The notes below the pieces were generated by a model. The model had not been told where the DNA came from. It saw only the letters and a list, made by a program, of their open reading frames with translations, and made no database searches. 64,000 bases of DNA. Source: Hyperoplus lanceolatus (taxonomy: Eukaryota > Chordata > Actinopteri > Uranoscopiformes > Ammodytidae). Numbering within the stretch: the stretch's first letter is position 1; every line of letters starts with the position of its first letter. A program made the position numbers and the translations under genes. The DNA lies in NCBI GenBank assembly GCA_026929865.2, contig CM049413.1:18252501-18316500 (forward strand), in the 5' to 3' direction. Positions 11,485 to 23,711 of this stretch are shown here, one piece after another.

Positions 11485-13019
11485 TGCCAAAAACAAAGAG
11501 GAGTGTGGCCCTGCTAACTCGAGCTCAGCTAGTGGGCTGTGTGCGTGGGCCATGGACAATCAAGCGGGGACATTCAAATAAGTCGGAAATCAGGACCCAA
11601 ATTTGATCTATGACAGTGAAGCCAGTGAGCGAATGTTGCCTTTTAGCTTCAGCCTAAATCTGCAAAGTCAGGAAGGATGCCGTTTAGTTCTTTTTGCTAG
11701 GTGAATATAGCTTGACTGATTGTGTTTGCATGAAAACACCGCAAGCACTGATCCGCACAACCGACCCATACAGTAAGTAAGTGTTTGCTGTTCCTTATTG
11801 TCAGTTGATGCATTGCTCATTCAACTTCTGGCTAGTTAATGCAGCTTTGACGTATGATGTTCAAAACTTGCCGTGTCAGGTAGCTGTCTTGGGAGGAAAG
11901 AGGTCCTTATGCAACACAGTGCATTCCATTTGTATTAACTGTTCATAGCACCTATAGGCCTTCAAGGGTTTTACAAGGAATATGCCTCGTACCTTCCCGT
12001 TCTGTTGCGCTGACAACATTGGCCTAATTAACTCTATTTCCTCTCATGTATAGCATAGCATTACTTTTGAGGGATGAGTACATGGCTGCAGATCCAAATG
12101 TGGATTCTCTTCAAACAGTATTTCCAAGTTCAGCTGCGGGGAACACTTTCTTTCGCACTCCCGTTGCATTCCAGATATGTCAAATCAGCCTGATTATCAC
12201 ATCCAAGCTTCATTTAGAGGTAGAAAAAAACATTCCAAGATTGTGTGTGGAGCGTTTGATTGACATTTTTTTCACATTTTCCTGTCAGAAACCTAAGGTG
12301 AAAACCAATAGTGTGACCCATTTGCCCTTTTCTGTCTCTCTTACTCACTCTGTCCTCGCTCAGACCGAACGTGGCGCTGTTCAAATAACTTGACCTTCAA
12401 AGTACCAGTGGGGGGGAGGGGGGTCGTTAGCTCCCATCTCCAGCTATCTTTCTCTCTCAACCTCAGCCACCAGCCAGGGAATAGAGGGAGGAGGAGGAGG
12501 GTGTCGGTGGGGCTTTTGAAGGGGCTCGCTCCCAGCAGCCTCAACCCCTGACACCGCAGCTGCCTGTCATCGGTCCATGAAGGCACCGCGCTAATAGACT
12601 TCCCACACTCTTTTCCCTGTCAAACAAATGGCCCATACCGTGGCTCCCCCTGAGAGGAACGGCCATGTCATAATCGATGTGGCTTCTCGCGGATAACCCC
12701 CCGCCCCCTCGCCCCCCCCCGACCCTCCCCTACCCCCTACCCCCTTCCACCTTCCCTGCCTTAGCCGCACTGTTGAACTGGTAAGCTCAAGTGCACGCAA
12801 GGTGAAAACAATTGTCCTTACAGCCCTGTACACAAATGCTTCTTCCACCCCCATAGAGTACAACACTAATTGTAAACTGAATAAATACCCATATCATTAA
12901 TGAACTTTTTTCCATTTCAATAATCACCATGCAACCAAACTAGGGCCCTTCCATGTCTGTCAGTCGTTACCCTCTTTCCGACGTATCTCGCTTCCCTTTT
13001 GCACTAGCACAGGTCTTCA
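11485..13019. other. Non-coding stretch with C-rich block
   Basis: No gene was found. Around 12407-12425 is a G-rich patch and 12695-12750 a C-rich block, listed separately. The 115-codon frame at 12046-12393 has no recognisable domain and I treat it as chance. Confidence 0.5.
12695..12750 (-). other. C-rich block with G-quadruplex potential on the minus strand
   Basis: This short region has at least six runs of four or more C separated by one to three bases, so the complement has repeated G4+ runs. It meets the usual pattern for G-quadruplex or i-motif formation. Whether it folds or matters biologically is unknown. Confidence 0.6.
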
Positions 13020-13370
13020 GTGGCAAGGTCTCCTAATTAAACGTCGGGAAAAAAGCGGCGAGTGCAAAATCCAATCCAATTACAGGCGTGATGAACCACA
13101 TGTGTCCCAATGGCGGCGAGCCCGACTAGGTTTACCCCGAAAGACAACAACAGCTGAACAACAAGCCTGATTGAAATGGCAGGCCTTCAAACAACATCCA
13201 CTCCCATTGGAGCAGAGCTAAAACAAACTTCACTCCCATTGGGCGCCCAGTCGAGTGTAATTTAGAAAGTTCGAAGAGAGGGATGTTTCTCATGCTAATG
13301 CAGACTCACTGCATCACTGTGAGAAGAATGACAAAAAGTTCATCAAGGTCAATGATGAGCAATACATTCC
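13020..13370. promoter_or_regulatory. Candidate conserved regulatory element
   Basis: The tract is balanced in composition and rich in homeodomain- and CCAAT-like words. Examples are CTAATTAAACG, CCAATCCAATTACAGG, two copies of ACTCCCATTGG about 34 bp apart, CATGCTAATGCA and TCAAGGTCAATGATGAG (nuclear-receptor half-site-like). All six frames are broken by stops, so it is not an exon. The call is inference from composition. Confidence 0.3.
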
Positions 13371-13539
13371 ATTTTTAAGCTTCCACTCTTTCTTTGAATA
13401 CAAATGTCAACAATTGGTCAGAATGTGCATGGGGGAAAACTACAATAAGAAAATACAGCAATATATTCACCCTCATCCCATTACGCATAGTGTGGCTGGC
13501 TAACTGCAGCTGGTTAGCAGAGCACAACACACGGGCCAC

Positions 13540-13701
13540 ACCAGACTTGGGTCTTGGTATGCTTGATTGGTACTCATTTGGTGCGCACCCGAGTACGATT
13601 GCTGTGTTTTCACCTGCGCAAAATGAACTGCGGCAAACATGGAAATGAACCCAGAGCTCGTTTCAAATGAACCTAACACGGCAGGTGCGAAAGCGTCCTT
13701 A
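13540..13701 (-). mobile_element. Fragment of a fish DNA transposon with AAGGACGCTTTC end
   Basis: On the minus strand the segment starts TAAGGACGCTTTCGCACCTG and continues with GCAGGTGAAAACACAG and GGGTGCGCACC words. I associate that arrangement with a dispersed fish element. I could not locate the opposite terminus or a target duplication, so it is treated as a truncated or diverged copy. Confidence 0.35.
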
Positions 13702-16239
13702 GTTGTTAGCATTTCCACCTAAAAGTGAATTCCCCTCTAAACCTCTCAGACGGTTTCATTTCATTAACAATCATTTGAACAACGAGAGGAGAGAAAAGAG
13801 GAAAGTCCAAGAGTGAATATAAATGTGTTGGCGCTGAACCCTGCAACACTAAACTGCAACAGTAAAATACTATTAAAGCCTGAATAATAATAGTGTCACC
13901 TATAATATCAGATATACGTGCTCAATCACAGAGGAAAATGAGCGTTTGGCTCATGATCAAATGTTGATTGTGTAAAAAATGTGTGTCCTAACAGTTAAGG
14001 ACTGACTACAACAAAGAACAATCTGCTCAATCCACACTTGGCTTATCTTATAACACATTTGGGGAACCTTATGACTTTGGGGATGCTGTTCGTCGAGGTA
14101 TACTGAGCGCATTGTGTGTGCAGAGCACTTCAGGAGACACTGTGCAAACTCACCGGGGGGTGTGTGGAAAGCTTGCTTCCTTAATTTAATTGCCAATTAT
14201 ATTAGTGCCTCAGCTCTTCTGAGTACAACACCGCTACCAAGTCAAAATAATCACAGCCTCAAACTTAATGTGTAAATACTCCCAGAGGGACAGGACGCAC
14301 TCGCATAGACACAGCGACTTAAATGCAAATGCATTGGCACACACTCAAACATGCAAACACCAGAAGGGGAGATGGCTGAATAAATCACCCGGTGAAAAAG
14401 TAAGAATCATAGATACTTCAGAGAGAGAGTTGGTGTGGCCTGTCCAAAACTTTAAACCTCTATGTCACTCTTTGAAAGTGGCAATAACAGAGAGAGGGAG
14501 AGAGAGAGAGAGAGATAGCGTGACAAGATAGAGGACCATAGTAGGGCAATAGAAAAGGGAGAGAACAAAGCAAATGCAAATAAGCTATGGCTCAAGAGCC
14601 GCTATGTACACTATATGAATAACCCAAACAGGGATTCAGAGTTTGTGTGTGTACATATACATAAAAACGCACAGTTCCCTCCTCGCCCAGGGAAGGATGA
14701 AAAAGAGCAAAACGCCGGGTTTGTAATTCATAGCCGGAGTTCTGAAAAGAGAGGACACAAGCGAATGACAGGTGCGCCCGACTCCTCGCATGCCCTTTCG
14801 GGAATTCAAAAAAAAACAGCCACCTCCAAGTTTGGGGGACTGAAGAAGTGTCTTTCTTTGAACAAAGACACAGGGAGCCTGCATAGAAAAAAGAAAAGAA
14901 AGTAGTGCCCCTCAAGGTCAGGTAAGGCACAGTGATGAAAAAAGAGAGAGCTACAGTTAAATCTACAATTCTGCTAGAGTGGTGCCAGCCTGCAGGTCGC
15001 CGTGCAACCAACCAACTCTTTCAAAAAAGGGGGGAGGGTAGGAGAAGCTGGCAGGCAGACTTATTAAATACAGCTAGTGAGTCAGACATGAGAGAAAAAG
15101 ATGATGTTCGGACCACTTTTTCCCTTGGGAATGCCCCAAAAAATTATTGAATTAAAGGAAGAAAAGGAAATACAGAAGTCTTTTGTGAGAGAGGGCAGAC
15201 GGGCAGGCAGGCAAGACTGGCACCTGAAGCACGCAGATTAGACTTGAGGCAGCATGAAAGAGAGTTGAAAAGGTAAAAATAAAAAGGGACCTATTGCGTG
15301 GCGGACATCTGCCTTTTGTTGTGTCATTGTCGTTTCTTCCTCCGACATGGTTCTTTAAGCAGAGAAAAAGGGAGAAGGCTAGGGGAGAGGTCACTAGCTT
15401 TCATGCCAATTTGGCTTTATTAGCAGGGGAAGAGGGATAGATAGAGGAGAGGAGAGGAAAGAGGAAGGGGGGAGGGGAGTGAGGGGAGTTCTCCGAATTA
15501 AAAGGAAGCTATTGATGTCGCTTTGCTCCGAGGCCCTCTTTTTTTCCCTTTTTTTCTCTTTTACCCGACTTCTAATTTAGCATTTCACACACAGCACACA
15601 CAGAGAAAATAAATTAGGAAGGGCAGGGAGAGGAGAGGACAGAGAGAAAGCTGGAAAGCAAAAGAGAATACTGTATTGGCAGCGAAGGAATGGTAACCAA
15701 AAAAAAGAAAAAAAACATTCAGAGATGTTGCAGATAAAGTATAAGGAATCACACGCAAGAGAGACGTGGGAAGATCAAGGGAAACGAAAGAAGGGAATTA
15801 TCTTTTATCAAGACGTCCTTATCAGAGAAAGGATTGGGTAGCAACCCAACAACCCAATTAAATCAGCTTTTTTCACTAAGAGAATTCATCAACCGGAGGG
15901 TTTTCTTTTAACTAGTGTGTCGGCACAGTCTAATCCGCACTCACAAATGAGCACCCGCACGCGAAACGCTCGCACCCAGATGCAGGGAAGCCAAGCAAAC
16001 CCCACGTTAAATTGTTGCTAATGTTGTTTTATTATGGGAGAAAGCAGTGCATATGATGATTGCCTTGTTTTGGCTCTAGCTGACTCCCCAATAGGTCTCA
16101 CAGGCACAAACACACCGTATGATTAATGAATGCTTATTCCTCACACCGCAAATTCTACTCCTTCCACACAAAGTCCTTTCATCTTAACAGATCGTCTGAA
16201 CACAAACACACACCTGTGCCCTTGCTTTCACATGTCTCA

Positions 16240-16241
<2 letters not shown>
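13702..16241. other. Non-coding, partly purine-rich stretch
   Basis: No gene was supported. It contains a GA microsatellite (14489-14516) and purine-rich patches near 15420-15490 and 15610-15670. Frames of up to 139 codons (14592-15011) show no domain and overlap other frames on both strands. Confidence 0.5.
14489..14516. repeat. (GA)n microsatellite
   Basis: This is an AGAGAG array with one GGG interruption. Confidence 0.85.
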
Positions 16242-16323
<82 letters not shown>

Positions 16324-16341
16324 TTCTCTCTCTCTCTCTCT
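16242..16341. repeat. Compound (CA)n-(TC)n microsatellite
   Basis: Uninterrupted CA from 16242 to 16320 is followed, after a few bases, by TC repeats from about 16325 to 16341. Confidence 0.97.
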
Positions 16342-16613
16342 ATCACAAACACACACCCAAAGACACAGATTTATGACCATTGGAAAATCCCCAGCCAGGG
16401 CTGATAGCAGTGACCGCAGACATAGCAAGACAGGGATGGGTAATTCCATCCAGTGTAGTATGAGTGAACGCTGATAAGGCCCAGCTCCTTTTGTCATATC
16501 TCCTCACTGCTTACATTCTTCCATTCATTCTCTTCTCATCTCCTTGCCTAGACCTTTTTTTTACTGCCCTCCGAGCATTTTGTGTAAATGCAGTATAAGG
16601 GTGTTATCCACCA

Positions 16614-16981
16614 TTAAAGCTATAGTGCGTAACTTTTTTTCATTTAAATGAATATTGCTTACACTTGGCCATCCCCAAGTGAGTTGACAGAAAGGTTGAT
16701 AAAGCGTATCAGCTTCCACAAAACTCTCTCTTCATTCGTCAGTATGGCAGCAATTACAAACTGGTGCTGCCCCCCCCGACACTTGCGCAGGAGCTCAAGA
16801 AACGGCCATGAAATGATTCAGTTGTTGTTTCTACTGCAAAAAATAAAATAAAACGTACACCAGAAGGAATCAAATCCATGCTCGAATACCGACGTCTTGT
16901 CATTGAGATGTACCAACAGTGGTTTTGTGATTACTCAGAATTACCCATGAGGGCGGCAGAAGTTATGGACTACAGTTTTAA
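16614..16981. mobile_element. TTAA-type MITE, copy 1
   Basis: A 360-bp insert lies between TTAA at 16614-16617 and TTAA at 16978-16981. The termini AGCTATAGTGCGTAACTT and AAGTTATGGACTACAGTT are imperfect inverted repeats. TTAA duplication is typical of piggyBac and Kolobok-type elements; the sequence does not let me choose. It shares ends and interior with the element at 30262-30621, reading in the opposite orientation: the words AATTCTGAGTAA and CACCAGTTTGTAA occur in both. It has no coding capacity. Confidence 0.8.
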
Positions 16982-18097
16982 CGTATATGTTTAAGATTTC
17001 ACAAGCTAACTGCTATCAGATCATTGGATGGATTTTACAAAACAAAAGGGGAAAGAGCTACTGGTAGAAACGAGGAGCGCCTGCAAACATAACCGTCAAC
17101 TGATCCAGGAACTGTGGATAGAATGAATGTATTATTGTGAGAGAGGATTACACTTCAGTGCTGCAACAGCAAACCCTCCTCCTCCTCCTTCTATCTCCAC
17201 CAGGCCCCCAAATGGGAAAAAATGTATTGTGCGGGGGGCTTCATGATATCAGTTTGAACAAAATGAAAAACCAACGGCTTAGAGTGATACGATCAGGCCG
17301 ACTTATTATTTCTCTTTTTTTTTTCTTTCTTTCTCGCGAACTTGTTCTGCGAGTGAAATGCACTCTATTTCACAGTGACACACACGGGTGTAACGCACAA
17401 CCTCTCCCCTCCTTCATCACGTTCCAGTCCCTGATATATCCTCTCCTTTTTCTTTCTCTCCTCGTTTTCATCTCAATCCCCATCTTTGACCCTTTGCTAA
17501 AATGGGACATGTCAGCAGAAAAAATGCTCTCCGAACACCAACTGTCAGCTTCTGTCTCTCCTCTCTCTCTCTCGTTCTCTCTCTCTCGCTCCCGTAGTCT
17601 TTATCTGTGCCGGGTTCACCTCTGAGGAGGCATGCCAGATGGTTCCTGTACTCTTCATGCCGACGTGGCTTTTTAATACGCAGAGCAGAGCGGCAGTCTG
17701 ACTGGCCGCTGGGACAAGAAGGCCTCTGCTATAGTGTAATTTGGTGAAAATGCTCCCACTTTCCCACTTACAGGGCAGCTTGATGTTGTTCTAAAACAAC
17801 CTTAGCCACTTCAGCGCATGTTGCCCCAATCATAGACTCAACCCAATTTACCAAAACAAAAACAACTTCTTATTTTTTTCCGCTTGTGCCACTTGTATAG
17901 TTCAGTCTATGATTGTGTGGATAGTTTTCTTTTTGTGTTTTATTTCAAATGTCTGTCTTTGAATTTTTTTTTCCACCACCGCAATAGAAATTTGCATTTG
18001 CAGAACTCACGGCACCATCCTCTGTCCACATTCACGTAGCTCTAGATAATCCACAAAAGTCTGTAGTTACTAGGTGACAGAATAAAGTGGCCTTGTG
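16982..18097. other. Non-coding stretch
   Basis: I see no gene. The 162-codon frame at 17137-17625 runs through T- and CT-rich low-complexity DNA and ends in a serine/arginine/leucine reading of a TCTC tract, so I treat it as chance. Confidence 0.5.
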
Positions 18098-18124
18098 GTG
18101 TGTGTGTGTGTGTGTGTGTGTGTG
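18098..18124. repeat. (TG)n microsatellite
   Basis: This is a short uninterrupted TG array. Confidence 0.9.
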
Positions 18125-19264
18125 ATCAGGCGCAATGTTCAATGTTCTCAATTTGCTTTCAGTCCACACTACCAAAGTCACTCTTTTTTTTTTTTTAGAA
18201 GGGAGCCTGTAGTAGCACAGCTAGCGGCAACATCACATTCTCAACCAGCCAAGTGCTTTGCTGAAGTGCATAGTGAAATCTTATTGTTTATAGTTTGTTT
18301 TGTCCTACTATACCATTGTGAATTTGTTTTCTTATTATTTAGGTAGAGGCTTTAAATAATCCCATTGGTTTTTTTTTGCTATCGTGCATAATTGAATACT
18401 TCACATAACTCCTAACATTGTGTATAAACATGAACAATATGACACAGCCCAGCCAGTCAACATGTGAAGGGACTATTACTTTGGAATAATGTTAGGTTAT
18501 TTTAGGTGTATGGATTATTTAGTGAGTGATAGCCAAGATGAATACACACTTTATTAATACAAGGTGTTGTTGCTAATAGTGTTACATGTACAATATTGAT
18601 TACAGGAAGCACTTTAGCTCAAAAACAACACATGACACATCTGATTAGCTTTAGAGATACATCCTGGAAACATTTGATCCCCTTGTCCAACAACGACGCA
18701 GGGTTAGCTTAAAACCTATACTGTCTTGAACCTGAGCTGATATTTTGTATAAACAGACCAATGAACAACCATGTTAAAATAAAAGACGGGCACATTAGGA
18801 TCATTTTAGTTTTCGGGAGAGAGGAGTGCACCGAGGAAATGGAACAGCTGGACCGTGTGTTTATGTGTGTGTGTTTTTAGTGTGCAATCCTCATTTCTCT
18901 GCTGCATGCTCCCCTAGTGAAAGCCCTCACATACTGACCTATTTTTGCTATTCATTTAAATTTCCTCTGACTTGTCGCATTGTGAACTATGACAATCATA
19001 CTTACACTCTTATGAGCCATGATATGGAAGCGATGGATCAAATTCTGACATATCTGATCACCTATTTCAAACACGTATACCATACACTGTTTGTGTACGG
19101 TGGCCAATGATCATGTGTCAAGGATAAGACTTTGATGTTCTGCGGTGATAGGGAGAAGTTGGCTCAGGAACCTGCCGTGCAAGTGACGGCCATGTTTCCC
19201 ATCAGCCTTTACTCCGACCCTCTGAGCTGATTGGGTGCTCAGGCTAGAACTGCTCAGGCTAGAA
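18125..19264. other. Non-coding AT-rich stretch
   Basis: Nothing gene-like was recognised. There is a T run near 18183. Confidence 0.5.
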
Positions 19265-19295
19265 CACCGTATACCATATAAAATGGTATACGGTG
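19265..19295. repeat. Perfect 13-bp hairpin
   Basis: CACCGTATACCAT and ATGGTATACGGTG are exact reverse complements separated by five A/T bases. Just upstream the 14-base word GCTCAGGCTAGAAC is duplicated in tandem, and a related ACGTATACCATACA word lies about 190 bp upstream. It could be a hairpin-promoted duplication or the relic of a small element. Confidence 0.8.
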
Positions 19296-19495
19296 CACCT
19301 GCCACATGCCACCCTGCCACTTTCCATGAGGTGTGACATTTCACATTGCCCCAGAATTGTACCTATACCAAACAGACTACCACACACATGCTTACTTTTC
19401 TACGCAAATGCACTTTACCACGTCAATAGTTTCGCCCAGCTGTGACATTAAAAACTATGTTTAGCTATGTTATCGCCCCATTAATGCGTCTATTT

Positions 19496-19566
19496 CCCCC
19501 CCCCCCCCCACACACACACAGATACGTATATATATATATATATTTTTATATATATATATGTATATT
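19496..19566. repeat. Compound low-complexity tract: C run, CA, TA
   Basis: A 14-base C run leads into ACACAC and then an alternating TA tract with a TTTT interruption. Confidence 0.9.
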
Positions 19567-19706
19567 TAAAAAAACATAAAACTCACCCACATACTCACAT
19601 ATTAATCCAGCCTTAATCCAGCCTCTAAACCCCCTACTGATGTCAATTAAAATCTCTCACAGCTGCCGTCTACCCCAAGGATTAGTTGTGACATGGACAC
19701 ACTACA

Positions 19707-19726
19707 ACACACACACACACACACAC
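19707..19726. repeat. (CA)n microsatellite
   Basis: This is a short CA array. Confidence 0.85.
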
Positions 19727-21966
19727 TAACATGTGAAGCCACACGCCATTTATGACACACATCCACTAGTGGCAAAAGAAGCAGGTCAAATATAACACAG
19801 ATTTCAAATTCTACTGTTAGTAGGAAATTCATCGCCAAACTTTTATAATAGACGGGAGCCACTTACTAAAATTCTGAGAAAAAGAGGAAAACTTTTACCT
19901 CTTTGATTTGTCACATTGTTCTGTACCGTGGCTTGTACAATGTCACAATGACCCACGGTTACAGAAGCTCTGTTGGATAGACTCTTGGTAAACTGCCACC
20001 ATGCCGAGGCAGAAATAATGGAAGCGAGAGGTATAGAAAGAACAAAGCAGAACTGACTCACTCAACTGCTGTCCTTTAATGGTTCGCACTACAGTCTAAG
20101 ACATTTGGAGAATGAACTTAACAGGAAAAATCAATCAATTTCTCAAGCTCTTTAACAATTCCAAGAATGACAAGCTGTTGGCTAGTACTTTACCAACAAC
20201 ATGTTTATGGTCTTAGTAATTTCCTGCAGATTGTCTTCACGTGCAAGTATTTCACTTTTTGAAAGAAGAAATCAACCTTCCTCTGACAACATGGAAGTTG
20301 AATGGCTTAGCTAATGGGCATAGGCTACGTTAAGACAAGTGGCAGCAGTGGCATGTTGTTCAACAAAAGTTACATAGTGGCAAACACTTTTTCAAGTTTT
20401 ACTTTACTTCACCAAGAAACATTTGCCGTCAACTTCTTCTTATTGAGCAAAGAGAATAGCTTCCGTTGCTGTGCGTAGTCAAAAGGCCTTCACAGTGGCT
20501 CTCTCTTTAAAAATGAAATATCAACTTCAGAGATGATTTTGATGAACTTCATCCCCAAATAGAAACTGGGTAATGAAAAGCAGATTTGGTACCTCATACA
20601 CCAGCCTGGTGTATGAGGTAAATGTTAAATGCGGTTAAATGTTTGCCAAAAAAACATATAATATAAACAATATAAGTCAATTCAGATGAATCCCGCCCGG
20701 GGCAGTGAAAGCAGAGCGATATACATTGTACTGTCACAGGATTTTCAATGGCAGAAAAGCCGTCTTCTTACCGCCCATGCACACCACTCAAGGACGGCAA
20801 CAGTCTTCCAACACATTAACGCTCCGCTTCAAAAGACACCGCGGAAAACATTGCCGCGGATCTATTATGTGTGCTTCAGCATGGGCCTTTCTGTAGATTT
20901 CACAAGGACACAAATACACACGCGCACATAGAGGGAGTGTTAAACTGAAAGGCAGCTTGGCAAGGCTTCCATGCTATAGCAGAAAAAAAATATGTAAAGG
21001 AAATGCCCTGCCAGCCGCGTCCCCGTGTCCCCACCCCCATTCATCAATCCACTGAGCCCAGTCCTAACCCAGAGTAATGGAGGACAGGGTGGGATGGAAA
21101 AGTCAGACATGCTGTGATTCACACTGCTTCAATGAATTCCCATAACCCACTCTGAGCTCTCTAAATTGAAGATCAGGTATGCGCAGCCACAACGATGGTG
21201 AAGCATGACTCAAGCTGCAGGATGGCAGATAGGAAACAGAGCTAAATATGTGCCAAAGTGTAATGTGTAGAGTTGGTTTGCTCATCTTTTTTTGTTTTGT
21301 TTAATGTTTTAACACCGTGTGCCTTTAAGTCCTAGAGTGGCCTAGGACAAGTCCACTGTCAGAGCAAGTTATGCTGATGATGATCATCATTGAACAGATG
21401 GGGGGAAACATTATAAATATTCATCTGTGATTTTACATAGTGAGGACCCCGGTGTGTGTTGTCATGCATTTCTGAACTACAAATCTTCCTAAGGCTTGTA
21501 ATTCTAGTGGACTCGCCTAATGTAAGCAAAATAGAGACAACATATTCAAGAGTGTGTTATGCAAATGGGACAAAAGGAACTACTACTTGGCTTCGAAAAA
21601 GGAAAGGGAGAAAGGCTAAATGGCTACAGACAAAAGATCAGACAGACAGAGAGACAAGAAGAAAACCCTCCACATACTAGACTAGATTTGTTTTTTTTTT
21701 GGGGGGGGGGCACAACGCCTTGGGCCTTAGTGCAAAAGGCCCCATTGGTTCAAGGAGAATATGAAAAACAGGGGGGAGAATGCGATAAAAGAAAAGGGGG
21801 ATGTTGAATAAATGAAAGGCCGGCAATGGATAGATAGGATGTGACAGGGCCGATTTGTAAACGCAGAGTCAGGGATAAAAGGAAACAAAAATTAGCCGAG
21901 CTATTCACAGGATCTGACTCAGAACAAAATAATGCAGTCATGGCATGCACACAAAAGTGTCTACAT
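19727..21966. other. Non-coding stretch
   Basis: No gene was found. It contains the near-perfect palindrome at 20590-20620 and a T-then-G run at about 21690-21711. Confidence 0.5.
20590..20620. repeat. Near-perfect 31-bp palindrome (15-bp arms, 1-nt loop)
   Basis: TACCTCATACACCAG is followed by a single C and then its exact reverse complement CTGGTGTATGAGGTA. A 15-bp perfect stem with a one-base centre is unlikely by chance. It suggests a template-switch event during replication, or a structural element. Confidence 0.9.

Positions 21967-23651
<1,685 letters not shown>

Positions 23652-23707
<56 letters not shown>
23652..23707. repeat. (TC)n microsatellite
   Basis: Uninterrupted CT/TC array. 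The arginine/glutamate frame on the minus strand is a translation of it. Confidence 0.95.

Positions 23708-23711
<4 letters not shown>

Noticed and set aside
14592-15011. 139-codon minus-strand frame
   Set aside because: Overlapped by frames of similar length on the plus strand and in another minus frame, with no recognisable domain.
17137-17625. 162-codon plus-strand frame
   Set aside because: It runs through T-rich and TCTC low-complexity DNA and shows no domain or splice context.
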